From: Bombyx mori
Lineage: Eukaryota; Arthropoda; Insecta; Lepidoptera; Bombycidae
Assembly (NCBI RefSeq): GCF_030269925.1
Contig: NC_085107.1
Coordinates: 18,230,001-18,294,000, forward strand
DNA length: 64,000 nt
Direction: 5' to 3'
A program made the translations under genes and the position numbers. The notes under the pieces are model-generated. The model saw only the letters and a program-made list of their open reading frames with translations, was not told where the DNA came from and made no database searches. How positions within the stretch are numbered: the stretch's first letter is position 1; every line of letters starts with the position of its first letter. Below are positions 9,800 to 20,965 of this stretch, piece after piece.

Positions 9800-10790
9800 T
9801 GCCTACCTATTTGTCAGTAGCCTCCAGGGACTATTTTGGTTTCACTGTGACAGGTGAGGGAGCTCTCGGGGCTAAGCCTGAAAGAGTTAGTTAGTATCTG
9901 CCATTTTTTTAACGCTGGAGAATCTGTTTACGGATATCCGGTCAAGGGAGGGTAAAAGACCGAGTTATGTCGAGCTCCGGTGCCTTCAGAGAAAAAGAGG
10001 GAGAAACGGAAGACAGAGGCCCTCCTCTTCTTCCAATTTCTCCTAGGAGACTACGCCTTAAGTCGTGTGGCGTGAGCAACGAAATACCTGCCCCGGCAAA
10101 CCTAATACCGACTAAGCTCCATCGAGCTCCACTACTCTGACTCGACAAAATCTATGGTACCGCATAGTGCGCGCCGAAAAACTGCCTTCGCCGATATCCG
10201 TCTTGATCATAGGACGGGATTTCATCCCCGGGAAGACACAGTGGGCGGCGCACAGGAGTTACCTTGTCCCGACTCACTACCGGACCGACAGCCGAGCACC
10301 GCATGCCCCCGCCCCCGATATCCTACGCGAGCTGAACGGGATCTTCGCGGCTGAGCTGCCCAGCCCGCTTTCTTTGCTGAGGAGCCGAAGAAGGCCCACT
10401 TCCTTTTACGCTCCTCAGCCTCAAGGAGTCTCTCGCGAAGGCCTTCCACGAACTCTGGTCCTGTACAATGTGGAGGACGACAGCCCACAAGGAGAGGTCC
10501 CGCCCCAGCACCGCGATAACGTCTCGCCGCGGGTGCTTCCAACGCGGGCACGCTTCCAGCGCAAGCTGAGCGTCATCGTCCGGGTACCCGCCCTGGTGGC
10601 AACCCGGATGTGGCTCTCTCCCCCAGACCTTCCACAGGTACCTCCCGATGCGGCCATGCCCCAAGAGGATCTGCGTGAGGCGGAAGGAGAACATGCTGTG
10701 TTGCCGATTTGACCATGCCCCAGCATGGGCACCAGGACTTCGAGGTTGCGTCGGTGGGTAGGGGATGTTCGGCCAAGCTCCTCTAATCTG
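9800..10790 (-). pseudogene. Diverged R1-type LINE 3' region (ORF2 tail plus UTR)
   Basis: On the minus strand, 10323-10790 contains FRLTQILLGHGRIGRYL, DDAQLALEACPRWKHPRRDV, then AVLGRDLSLWAVVLHI and QDQSSWKAF. Order and spacing follow the R1-type ORF2 C-terminus (FRLTQ.L.GHG ... CP.W ... DLSL ... SW.A), but the zinc-knuckle cysteines are largely gone (PHPGCHQGGYP). Overlapping frames on both strands are due to high GC. The ~300 bp on its 3' side (9800-10146) look like its 3' UTR. Exact ends were not found. Confidence 0.55.
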
Positions 10791-10868
10791 CACAAGCAAG
10801 ATCAGTGCTTCGCTGACTCTACCACCAGACTGGAATCGTGAAATCCAGTGGATTGTATCTATGAGTAC
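10785..10868 (-). repeat. Degenerate jockey-type LINE 3' fragment
   Basis: agcaagatcagtgcttcgct and ctctaccaccagactggaat resemble the fragment at 5124-5310. 10869-11307 is AT-rich with no recognised feature. Confidence 0.4.
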
Positions 10869-11311
10869 AAAATAGAAAAAAACGCAAGTCACCAGTGAAA
10901 CAAAAAAAAGTGCAAATTGCCTTCAGAATCACAATTTTTTTTATTAGATAGTCCCTTTAAATTTTTATTACTTCTCCGTAGATATAATATGTAGTTTTAC
11001 TACCAATAATAATAGAAAAGACATTCAGGGTTTTTATATCGTAACTCGATTCGTAAGCTTACTAAATTTAACTAAGGCTTACTGGTGAAGCATAAAACAT
11101 AATCAGTAAATAGCACAATTGATTCAAATTCATTCAAAACAAGTGTAACCAATCCAGTAAGCCTGTCTATGCATAATATTCTGACGCACCATATTTTTAG
11201 CGCCAATACAACAAAAATATCAAAAAGGAAATTAATGCATTTTGAAGGTATCAGTTTTAAAATATTAATTTAATAAAAATAACTTCGAGTATATAACATG
11301 TACATACATTA

Positions 11312-11567
11312 CGACGCTTGAAAGGCAAACGTGACTAAGCGACAATGCGTGAACTTTACAGTAGACTAATTTAAAGTTGAAATACATGAAAAAAAAATTG
11401 ATTTTAACGAATCTAGCTGTAGTAGAATCTAGCTAGTAGCTGTAGGATTGAAATGATTTTAATAGACCTAGAAAAATATATTTTTTGCGCATCGAATATG
11501 GTTATTGCCTATCATTTATGTACAAAGCAGTTATTGTCGCTTAGTCATGTTTGCCTTTCAAGCGTCG
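11312..11567. mobile_element. MITE with 35-bp terminal inverted repeats
   Basis: The left end (cgacgcttgaaaggcaaac...) and the reverse complement of the right end agree at 34 of 35 positions. The word atta flanks both sides (11308-11311, 11568-11571) as a likely 4-bp target duplication. The element is 256 bp with no coding frame. Inside lies a short tagctg/tagct-rich stretch. I do not recognise the superfamily. Confidence 0.75.
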
Positions 11568-11571
11568 ATTA

Positions 11572-13036
11572 GTAATTTTATCCCGTGGTGAAGTGGTACT
11601 AGTGACGAAACTAAGAAATCGATAATGCGGAGATTGAGCCTGTAGATAGCCTACATAACGAAGGAGTCAGGGACCATCTGTGTCTGTTATGTGTCTCTCT
11701 GTTATGTGGCTACAAACTTCAGTTGTAAGGTTAATGTGGCAATCATACGAAAGTAACTTATCGACCGTCGCCGGACGGACCTACGAGAATGACATAGAGA
11801 ATGCTTCGTCAAGCGCATTACTGTTTGTAAGCAAATTATCCGGATCTTAATGCAAATTACATCATACGGATAAGCATAGAATCCGCACGTTCGAATCAAT
11901 GCTAATACATTTGTTTCGGTATTCAGATCTATACCACACATCTTGAATTCAGATTATTGTACATTCACATTCTGGATATCTGAAGAGTCCCTCCTATTAA
12001 CCGCATTGATTTAAAATGAAATAAAAGTATGCTTTATAGCCGTGAGTGGTTACTATTCCTTATGAACATGAGCGATCCCAGGGCCAGTACTGTCTTCAAG
12101 CCTCGTTTGGAGAAAGACATGTTATAGCGTCCAGGACACAGTGGAGTGCAGTTCATTCAAAAGCTTTCTAATTCAATGTCTTCAACATCAGCCTATGATT
12201 TTGTCATTACGCTGTTACCTTGCACTAATAACCACCTTGAGCGCTTTGCCTGTCTATCCAAAGACATTTAAAATCCATGAGAATAGAAAAACTCCAATAC
12301 ACACAGAACTAGTTTAAGTCGCTTAATAAAGTTGCCTTTTAAAATTGTATACTGAAATAGCTTTGGATTTAAGTGACAATGTTTCCGCATATCTCATATT
12401 GCCTCAGTTAAGACGCTTTGAAAGCTAACAGAATAAAAAGGCACTCTTTTGAAAAAATGAAATCGGTTTCAATACCACTGGGCGCTAAACAAAGAGAAAT
12501 ACACAGCTAAAGTTTTGTAGTGAATCAAAGGATTCTGAATTTCCAATAAAAACGCATCCATATTTTGGGACACTATAAACAAAACAGTTTTGAATGCTGT
12601 GACAGTATCATATTTTATATAGCGATAACCGATCTGAATCAATCGTTCAGAAGATTAATTTAAAACTATATTTCTTCGTTATTTTAAATCGATTTCCGTC
12701 AATACGAATTCAATCTAGATCGTATTTCGTCAGATTGGATGAAAATGATTTTAATGGTTATTTCGTGGTTAGCGAAGCTTATAGATATCACGGCGTGTAT
12801 GCTGTCTGTCTGTACGAAGCATGAGCTCCAGGGTGGCTAGCATTACACAATGCAATGTTCTATCACTCGATCCGAAATACATGACAGATCCGCAGTAGAA
12901 ACAGGCAAGATGTCGTTAATTATCTGCACGGTATTAAAACGCAAGATGTCGTTAATATTAAGTTATCTGCGCGGGATTATAATACGTCCTACCACCACTA
13001 TATGCTGGTTGGTGATCGTAGTATACTACTACAGTA
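11572..13036. other. No recognisable feature
   Basis: AT-rich sequence with only short frames on both strands (for example 11702-11941 minus and 12850-13056 plus) that show no domain or compositional sign of coding. Confidence 0.5.
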
Positions 13037-13456
13037 TCTATATAATTAATACGTGAAGCAAAAACTTTGTATCCCTTTTTACGAAAATTGCACGGACGGA
13101 GGAGTATTAAATTTTCCACACTTATAGAGAATATAGAGAAGAAGTGCAGAATGCTAATATATTTTTTAAATAATGCATAAAAGATACATTAAATCAATAA
13201 AGAAAACATTACACACACTACATACTATGTATTTGACGCACGCATACTATTAATTGTCAAACTTTTGTTCTTGACGTCTGTGGTCCAATTGAGAATACTT
13301 CAATATTGTTTGTTTTATTAATATTTTTTATAGTGTAGCCTTGGCGAAATTTGTGATTATAGAAGTATAAAATACAATCATAATAGATTATAGAAGTATA
13401 AAATACAAACTTACATTCCAATTATAGTCGAATTTCGACTACTGCGGGACCTCTAG
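13037..13456 (+). mobile_element. Non-autonomous Helitron, family H2, copy 1
   Basis: It starts tctatataattaatacgtga and ends ...ctctag followed by t. A perfect 15-base palindrome, agtcgaatttcgact, stands 18 bp before the CTAG end, the hairpin expected of Helitrons. It shares the body caaaaactttgta ... acttatagagaa with 23222-23631 and, reversed, 39923-40270. A 22-bp internal duplication (attatagaagtataaaa...) lies at 13357-13408. 13457-14375 has nothing else I recognise. Confidence 0.8.
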
Positions 13457-14379
13457 TCCAAGGAAAGGTGCTGCCCATTCTCCGATTAATCTATAATTGT
13501 CTTGTACAGTAACCGAAAGAGAAAAGTTAGTGGTATTTTACCAGCCTCACAGCCTAAAATGCAGAAGCCATCAAAACAGTACGACTAATTTTAGAAATTG
13601 CCTACTAACAAAACTATTTCTGTTATACTCGTATATTTGGCGAAACTAAAATACATTTTGTTAGTTAAAACAAAGTATAAAACATTAAGATAACTTGATC
13701 ATTCATAATTCAGACGTAGGCCAATTTAGGTATAGTTGAATTTCACGAATTTTACAGAATCAACCGTTTTCTTTACAACTACAAACGAAATAGATCTCAG
13801 AAAGAAAAATATGATTATTGATACATAAAGATCAATAAAAAAAACAGAAATACACTTTATTTTTTATCAAGAACTATCCAATTACCTTATCACTAAATGA
13901 CCGTTGCGGTTTCTTAGAAATAAAATTATTGTTTTATACACACGTAAACAAGTGTATTATGTTTCAATACGTATTTTACCACGATCAATTATCTAATTTC
14001 ACTTTATCTTATATTTTTGCTAGAATGACGGAAAGGCAGGGTTCACGCGGATTTTTTAATGTTGCAAAGTTTTTTTTTTCTTATACGTATTTTTTTTCAC
14101 TTTAAAGCATATAACGAAAGGAAAATGTTTAATATCTTCGATAAGCCATTTCTTTCTTAATAATAGTAATTTTGAATTAACCAATTGACGGAGAAACCAT
14201 TTTGTGACGTCACATTTAATTAAGCACACTACAACTATTTCATCGGGATTAAAAAGTGTATACACCAGAACGTGGCATTATATAAATGAATAAATTGTAT
14301 TATTTAGTGAAACGCACATTGTAATTTGAAATTAATAATTTGAAAGGATTTCAGAGAGCAGCTGGCTATGACTATTGTA

Positions 14380-14515
14380 ATGAACACAGCTCACTGAGTT
14401 TCTCGTCGGATCTTCTCAGTGGGTTCCGATTCTGATCCAATGGTAAAGTCAACGAAGCACTGCGCTTGCTAGAGCTAGTGCTTGCAAGTTCGACAAAGTG
14501 AGCCTTGTGAGCTCT
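14380..14515 (+). repeat. Jockey-type LINE 3' fragment
   Basis: cactgagtttctcgtcggat, cttctcagtgggttccgatt and gagccttgtgagctc match the conserved 3' region seen at 18110-18405. Confidence 0.6.
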
Positions 14516-14765
14516 CGCTTACACGTTATTACATTACCCTACACATACCCTACACGTATTATATTACCCTCGAGGTTACTAGAATAGGTAAAAAAAACGT
14601 GTGGCACTCGGGAACTGCCGCGGTAAAGCGGCATAGCATTTTTTATCAACTTATGCAATCATAATTAGACAATGATAATTTAATATTAAAACAATAATAA
14701 AACAAGACCACGCTATATTAAACATTAATAAAAGCAAAACCCCAACTGTCCCCTTCTCACACATA

Positions 14766-14994
14766 AGCTAGACCGCGCGAGAGAGAGATGAGCAGACTTT
14801 TCTTGATGCGCATGCAGTGTGACGTCACGTCACGAGCTTATTCACAAACACTACACAAGCGCAACGTGTGAATGTGTTGAACGCGAGCTACATGGTAGGC
14901 GGAGTGAGGGGTGTAAGGTTTTTTCGTTACGGAATTTCATGATTCGGTCGCCGCGCTCAAGGCCCGCGATAAAAGCTATGCAATAGCTTAAAAA
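14766..14994. repeat. Interspersed repeat A, copy 2
   Basis: Near-identical to 1-232. Here the left boundary is visible (preceded by cacata; begins agctagaccgcgcga) and the right boundary is gcaatagcttaaaaa, so the unit is about 230 bp. 14995-15245 shows nothing recognisable. Confidence 0.7.
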
Positions 14995-15245
14995 TATATT
15001 GCAATCAATCAAAATCATCGGTTACCGAGTGCCCACTCGAGACGAGAAGTCGATTGCGAAATCAGCAAGCTGTTTTGCATATCACAATAATGATAACGAT
15101 CCGATACTAACTGAGACTCATATACAACATAGCGTGATCTTCTCTGGACATGACGTCATCATCTCATTTGTATTAAAACTAACGGTAATCATAACTGTGC
15201 ATTATTACTCCTTGGTAGAAATAGACAGCCCGTTCAGGCGGCTTT

Positions 15246-16064
15246 ATAATACTTTTTTTTTTTTTTTTTTTTTTTTATTTTTTTTTATGATTGAAAGTTT
15301 ACTGGTGGCCCGAAGGCCTTTCCAGTTTCACCAGGACAGGTGGGCGAGCAAAGGCTCAGCCAAGAGGGGTGGGATTTGCTAACAACTGCCCGAGCGCCTC
15401 CGAAGGAGACCTAACAACTCAAGAGCAATTGTTTCGCGAATGAATCTACTACCGGATCGGAATCGCGACCCGCTGAGAAGATCCGGCGAGAAACTCAGCG
15501 GGCTGATGCATGGGTTAGGTTGCACGTCGACCTCTTTGTCGAGTTCGACGAGTACGGTTACCGGGGTCCCTAAGCCTGCCCCTAGTATTAGAGCTGAAGG
15601 CATCTAATGCAAAGGTTATTGGATCTGATGGATCCGTAAGGACGTGTCTAGGGCGTCGACGGTGACTGGCTCCTGCATGATCAGGATTCGGGGAGTAGTC
15701 AGCGGCGGCAACGATAAGGCGATTATCATGACGCATAGCCTTATCGAAGTATCGTTCCGACGCTGACTTCATGTATTTCCGAATTGATTCGAGGCCCAGG
15801 TCGTCGTGTAGGTCAACGTTCCTCACGAACCACGGAGCCCCGACAGCTAACCTGCAAAAGCGGGATTGTAGGGATTGGAGGGTGTCTATGTGTGTGCGGG
15901 CCGCGTGAGCGAACACCACACTCGCGTAAGTCATGACGGGCCTTATGCAAGTTTTGTAAAGTGTCACCTTGTTCCGAAGGGACATTTTACTCCGCTTACA
16001 GATCATGGGGTAGAGTCTACCGAGAATAAACGCGGCACGGTCACGGACTGACCATAATACTTTT
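15246..16064 (-). mobile_element. 5'-truncated jockey-clade LINE with 11-bp target duplication
   Basis: The ~40-bp T-rich run from 15253 is the poly(A) tail of a minus-strand non-LTR element; the body extends to 16053. The word ataatactttt occurs at 15246-15256 and 16054-16064, flanking it. It carries the end of ORF2 and the 3' UTR, whose blocks (gatccggcgagaaactcagc, gtttcgcgaatgaatctac) recur as fragments through the window. Confidence 0.75.
15515..16053 (-). pseudogene. Jockey-type LINE ORF2 C-terminal part
   Basis: The C-terminal region after the reverse transcriptase domain of jockey-clade non-LTR elements: AAFILGRLYPMICKRSKMSL, RNKVTLYKTCIRPVMTYASV, VFAHAARTHIDTLQSLQSRF, AVGAPWFVRNVDLHDDLGL, then SASERYFDKAMRHDNRL. 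The frame is open to about 15518 but begins inside the protein at the insertion's 5' truncation (16053), so there is no endonuclease and no catalytic polymerase core. The Met-initiated frame extends past the LINE into flanking DNA (16054-16087), showing it is not a real start. Confidence 0.8.
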
Positions 16065-16508
16065 ACTATCTCATGAACTAGTAGCAAATGAAGCTTATTT
16101 CTGAAGTAAGGACTTAGGTAAAAATTGTATTAGTGGTAACACGTCGAACGTCAAATTACTTGACGTAGTCAACGTGAGCGCCGCTTATTTGCAGATCGTC
16201 ACATTTTATTATCGGAAGTCGGTAAATAGTTCCAAGTAATCATATTTTACTATAAGCGTGTCTCGAGTTACCGATGCTTTCCCATAGATGCGCTTTTGTT
16301 GCAGATTTTATAAAAACATGTTTTTTGTATCGTGGAATATTATTACGCTACTTTGTGATAAGCAAAACGTGTGAATTGTGGTTGTTGCTACGTTAAGATC
16401 CATTAACGATTTACTGAGATTAAACTCTACACAAGAGTACTTATTTTAAAATGTTAAATTCGAATGATGCAGTGAAAGCTATTTTAATTTAAAATAGATA
16501 CATGTACC
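16065..16508. other. No recognisable feature
   Basis: Spacer between the jockey-type insertion and the second mariner. AT-rich, no coding frame. Confidence 0.5.
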
Positions 16509-16510
16509 TA

Positions 16511-17809
16511 GTCAGGTCATAAATTCTGTCACATGTTTAATGTAAAATAATTGAAACAAGTTTATTCATTATGTAACCATTCATATACCAAAATGAACTT
16601 AACAAAACATAGATTCTTATGACACTAAAGTTTATTCAAAATGACCTCCGTGATTTTGAATACAGGCCTTCAATCTGCGCGGCCAGTCGTCTATCGCAGC
16701 ACGAACGAGGTCCATGTCAATATCGGCGGCTGCCTTAATCAAGGATGTCTTGAGTGACTCCAAATTGGGATGAGGCTTTGAGCACGCCTTTTCCTCCAAG
16801 TGTTGCCATATCTTGTAATCTAACGGATTCAAATCTGGACTGGAGGAGGGCCAGTCTTCGTGTCGGATGAAGTCGATTTCACGCGCCGCCAGCCAGTCTT
16901 GTGTGCTCTTCGCTCTATGAACTGGCGCCCAATCTTGTTGGAATACCCCGTGCCTGTTATTGAACATGGTATGAGAAACAGGTTCCACAAGGTTCGTCAG
17001 GACTGTATTTTGATACACAACTGCATTCGTTTTTACACCTTTCTCACAAAAATGTACCTCTGTTAAGCCCCAATAAGAAACTCCCAACCATACCATGAGC
17101 GAGGATGGAAAATGACCTCGTTGGACACGCGGAATACGGTTGCTCGCTTCTTCACTACTGTGTGCGTACACCTTATGATTTTGTTTGTTGTAGCTCTCTT
17201 CTACGGTAAAAAATTTTTCATCCGAAAAAAGAATTCCCAGATATTTTTTTCCCGCGTACCGCTTCAACAAAGCGCGGCATCTCTTCAGTCTCAGGTCCAT
17301 TAGACGAGCATTCAAACGATGTCCTGTTTTTCTTCGATATGCCCGAAGCCCTAAGTCTTCATTTAACACCCTTTTCACCGTGGTTCTGCTTAACCCCATC
17401 TGAAGGGCCAACAGTTTCTGCTTACGTTTGGGATTTCTTTGAATTCGCGCCTTCACAGCTTTTATCACTGCTGGAGTCCTAACAGACCGAGGGCGACCAC
17501 TTCTTGACCTGTCATCTACACTAGAGTCTTCATTGTATCGTTTGATGGTACGATAAACGAATCTTTTGGTTATATTCAAATTTTTCAGTATGTTAAAAAT
17601 TTGAATTGGCGCGTAACCGCAACGATGCAACGCAATAATTGCAACACGGCCTTCTTTAAGCGTCCACTCCATATTTAAAAATCAGTAAAATTCTAAAAGT
17701 ATACATTTTTATTTTCTTGAACAATTCTAAATTCGAATTCAATAAACTTTTTTGTGGCCAGCATTCTAAAAGAAAAGTTTTTACTGTGTGACAATACTTA
17801 TGACCTGAC
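16511..17809 (-). mobile_element. Mariner element, mori subfamily (DD37D), copy 2, apparently intact
   Basis: A 1299-bp element between TA dinucleotides (16509-16510 and 17810-17811). The terminal inverted repeats begin gtcaggtcataa and agree at 20 of the first 24 positions. It encloses a complete uninterrupted transposase frame. Of the three copies in the window it is the only one with both termini and the whole frame. Confidence 0.95.
16632..17672 (-). CDS. Mariner transposase, DD37D, full-length frame
   Basis: A 346-residue transposase that binds the element's inverted repeats and catalyses cut-and-paste transposition in the nucleus. Residues ~1-110 hold two helix-turn-helix units (EGRVAIIALHRCGYAPIQIF; KLLALQMGLSRTTVKRV) joined by an AT-hook-like RSRSGRPRSV. 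The catalytic triad is the Asp of FSDEKFFTVE, of VFQQDWAPVHRA and of SPDLNPLDYKIW, with 37 residues between the second and third. This D,D37D spacing is that of mori-subfamily mariners and maT relatives. Start: the Met of MEWTLKEGR agrees with the copy at 34760. Two substitutions beside the second Asp (Trp for Ser, Val for Ala compared with the other copies) could weaken activity. Expression cannot be judged from sequence. Confidence 0.93.
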   Translation of the reverse strand: MEWTLKEGRVAIIALHRCGYAPIQIFNILKNLNITKRFVYRTIKRYNEDSSVDDRSRSGRPRSVRTPAVIKAVKARIQRNPKRKQKLLALQMGLSRTTVKRVLNEDLGLRAYRRKTGHRLNARLMDLRLKRCRALLKRYAGKKYLGILFSDEKFFTVEESYNKQNHKVYAHSSEEASNRIPRVQRGHFPSSLMVWLGVSYWGLTEVHFCEKGVKTNAVVYQNTVLTNLVEPVSHTMFNNRHGVFQQDWAPVHRAKSTQDWLAAREIDFIRHEDWPSSSPDLNPLDYKIWQHLEEKACSKPHPNLESLKTSLIKAAADIDMDLVRAAIDDWPRRLKACIQNHGGHFE

Positions 17810-18109
17810 TAGTTATATAATTTGAAATGATCACCGTCATTCGTGAACAACAATGAAATGTTACACGCTTATTTGTATTCAAAGGATTGATAAATATTAA
17901 TCACATGTTACTGATTGCAGAGCGTATTTTGAGCCGTCAAGGCTATACATAATGTCCTCCCTATTGCTGCAGTTTTGCATTCTGGTTACAAAATTTTAGG
18001 GTTTTTGGCGCCATTTTCATTTTATTGTGTTTATAAGCTCCGGCTTGGTAACAGCCTTAGGTGGTCCTAAGAGACCTGGATGCTTGTCTATTTGTCGAGG
18101 ATGTTAATA

Positions 18110-18405
18110 ATTAGAACACGTCATTTCGGATCCTCCCGATCCACTAATGGTGCTTTTAGGTACCCCAAGCACCGGTCATCGTTCCCGTCGAACCCGTCGC
18201 TCGGCGAGTAAATTAACCCACAGACACAGCCCACTGAGTTTCTCGCCAGATCTTCTCAGTGGGTCGCGTTTCCGATCCGGTGGTAGATTCTGCGAAGCAC
18301 TGCTCTCGCTAGGGTTCGTGTTAGCAACATTGTCAGGTTTGAGCCCCGTGGGCTCACCTATTAGTTAAGGTTACGCTGATATGGTCTCTCTAGACCATCA
18401 GATAA
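18110..18405 (+). repeat. Jockey-type LINE 3' end
   Basis: The longest 3' fragment of this family here: gatcctcccgatccactaat, cacagcccactgagtttctc, ctgcgaagcactgctctcgc, gggctcacctattagttaag, then gtctctctagaccatc. It ends in taggaaaaa. No coding sequence is included. 17812-18109 and 18406-18660 show nothing more. Confidence 0.65.
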
Positions 18406-18661
18406 GGTAGGAAAAATATAAAAATATGCAGCATAAGATGATGTGATCCTTCGAATACTTATTTGCACCCCTGTTTGTTCACTTCTTCGTATACCATATG
18501 TATAAGCATTATTTGTGAGATCGAGTTGAAAGTTCGGTATTATTGTCACTACAGGGAAGGCTTTTGGTATGGTATGATCTATATGATACATTATACAGCA
18601 GTTGATCCTTTCATTTAATATATGTACTGTAAAATATTAAATGTAAAATGTAATTGACTGT

Positions 18662-18786
18662 ATGTTTTAACAGTAGGCAGCAGCCTCTGAAGCCATTGCT
18701 GAAGTCCATGGGTGACAGTAACCACTCTCGATCAGGCGGGCCGTATGCTCGTTCGTCTGCCTACAAGGGCAATAAATAAATAAAAA
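18662..18786 (+). repeat. Retroposon 3' tail (gcctacaagggcaataaa type)
   Basis: aggcgggccgtatgctcgtt and ctgcctacaagggcaataaa form a 3' tail common in moth genomes and related in layout to the Bm1 tail. 5'-truncated. 18787-19571 is AT-rich, with no recognised feature. Confidence 0.5.
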
Positions 18787-19571
18787 TGTATATTTTTGGC
18801 GGAAAATAGTATGAAGATCAGTGCTCAGATCAGTGGCTTGGAACTAAATTATGAATGCTATTGGAATAGACTTATTTATTCGAACAAAAACGAAACTATA
18901 AGCGTTTGAAAATTTCTATTAGAAAACACTGCTAAGCATCCTGCATTGTCGCCTAACAAAATTATGAAATTATTTCGAAACTTCCACAGGCTTTTCGTGA
19001 AACAGGTAGCTAAAATTCATAATATGTTTTAATGAATAAATGCAATTTAAATGTATACTACAGACAAAATTGAAAACACGGAATTATAGTGACTAGTTAA
19101 TAATAGCGGCCACGAATTCCATTTAATTTTGAAATATAATATTAATTTTCATTAATACGCTTTCATTAGCTTCCGACGTATATATAGGTATGTTTGTAAC
19201 GGAGTCCTTGAACATGATTTTGACCCCTTTCAAAACGTCGGATTAACTCAAAATTTAGTATACTTAATAAGGACCGATGACATTAGACTATTAAAAAAAA
19301 TTGAAAAAAAAACATGAAAAAATTTAAATTCAACTAAAAAAATTAATTAATAGTTTAAAAAACTAACAAAATACGCTTTTATAGAAAATCCAACTAAAAA
19401 ATAGAAAATGAATTTTAATATATTTGAATTAAAAATAGTGTAAGAAAAAATGATTTTATATATTAAGATTTTATATATAATAATAAGGAGCTTTTATTGT
19501 ACACAAATATTATTGCTTCATTCATTCATCATCATCGTTCATCCTCCGTTTTTTTAACACTTTATTATTTA

Positions 19572-20004
19572 CTAGCGGCCCACTCAGGCTCCGCTCGGGT
19601 CTTTAACAAAAATTTCAACAATATTTCACGTGGTTTTATTTTTTTAAAATAAAAGAACACTTATTATTGCATAACTATAATAGTCAGACATATGTTGTCG
19701 CGACACTTGTTGCAAATAATAATGTATTCTATAAAGTCGTAGTACATTATTTTATTCTATCATCAATAGTTTTCGCAGCGCACGCGCTGTAAACAATATT
19801 TTAAGTAACTTTTTTACACCCTGGGTTACATTATTGGAGTTTTAGTAAGGATCCCTAATCTTTTTCAAAAAAGATTTTTAGCCTATGTCACTCGGGAATA
19901 GTGTAGCTTCCCTACAGTGAAAGAATTTTTCAAATCGGTTCAGTAGTTTCAGAGCCTATTCAAACAGACAAACAAATCTTTCCTCTTTATAATATTAGTA
20001 TAGA
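19572..20004 (-). mobile_element. Non-autonomous Helitron, Lep1-like
   Basis: The reverse complement starts tctatactaatattataaag and ends with ctag, flanked by host A and T as expected for Helitron insertion between A and T. At 433 bp it is the most complete copy of the family here and shows what the split copy at 7384 looked like before the LINE arrived. Confidence 0.8.
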
Positions 20005-20008
20005 TTGC

Positions 20009-20215
20009 TTAGATAGGTGGACGGACAGATCACGATCCAACATCAAACTCATAAATATCAACAACATTAATATCGCCACTAACCTTGAGACATGATTTTT
20101 AAGTTTCCGTTTTACAGTACAACAGTTGGCCCACCCTTCAAACCGAAACGCATTATTGCTTCACGATAGACATAGGTAGAGTCGTGGTACCAGCCCGTGC
20201 AGGCTCACTTACCAC
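20009..20215 (-). repeat. Bm1-type SINE, diverged, 5'-truncated
   Basis: gattgcttagataggtggac at the tail side and ccttcaaaccgaaacgcatt in the body identify it; many substitutions. Confidence 0.65.
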
Positions 20216-20245
20216 GGCTTCTTAATGAAGTATTTCCGTAAAATA

Positions 20246-20325
20246 GTCATCATCATCATCATCATCTCAGCCTGTCCACTGTCCAGTGCAGAACATAGGC
20301 CTCTCCATGTGATCTCCAGTAAAAT
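20246..20325 (-). repeat. LINE 3' tail with (ATC)n
   Basis: tcatcatcatcatcatctca followed by gcctgtccactgtccagtgc and gaacataggcctctcc is a 3' end widespread in moths, probably of an RTE-like LINE. Only the terminal ~80 bp remain. 20326-20840 shows nothing else. Confidence 0.5.
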
Positions 20326-20844
20326 AGTAAAACTATAAATAATAAAACAAATAAAAGATCTCGATAAGAGTTCCTTGAGAAATCAAACTCAAATCTCAAA
20401 TGAGTTAAAAAAATACTTTTAATATCTACTACAATATGTGGAACCGGGCATCTCTAATTTATTCGAAAATTTCAAGCAAATTACTAGTACCCTGAACAAA
20501 AAAATTGTTATTTGTTTCGGACTTAATATGATATTTTAGACTATAGAAACGTACACTCAGTTACCAATCAGAATCTATGAAACGGTAGTTTTGTATGTCG
20601 ATATTTGTTGAGCTTAGTAAAAAAAACATTTCATAATTGCCAGACGAATTCATCAACAATTGAAATCATGCCCATTCTGATTTTACTATTTACTAGATGA
20701 TGACCGGTTTTTTTTTTGATAACGCCAACTTGTCGTGTCTTTAAAGCGGTTAGTTGTCCTCAATTAAGAAAAATAGTATTATTATTCGCCAATAGATGTC
20801 AGGAAGAGTTGATTATTGAAAACACGAATAAAACAACATTTTCT

Positions 20845-20965
20845 GAAAATAAATCGTAGCTAGATCGATTTATCGCCCCCGAAACCCTCTGTATACTAAA
20901 TTTTATGAAAATCGTTGGAGCCGTTTCCGAGATTCAGATTATATATATATATATATTAAAATACA
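20845..20965 (+). repeat. Retroposon 3' end with (TA)n tail
   Basis: gaaaccctctgtatactaaa and tgaaaatcgttggagccgtt, ending in an (AT)n run at 20939-20957, are a familiar moth repeat end. The short frames nearby on both strands are not supported. 20966-21700 has no identified feature. Confidence 0.45.

Noticed and set aside
10154..10712. Plus-strand frames of 66 and 181 codons
   Set aside because: Shadows of the GC-rich minus-strand LINE ORF2 remnant, which carries the recognisable motifs.
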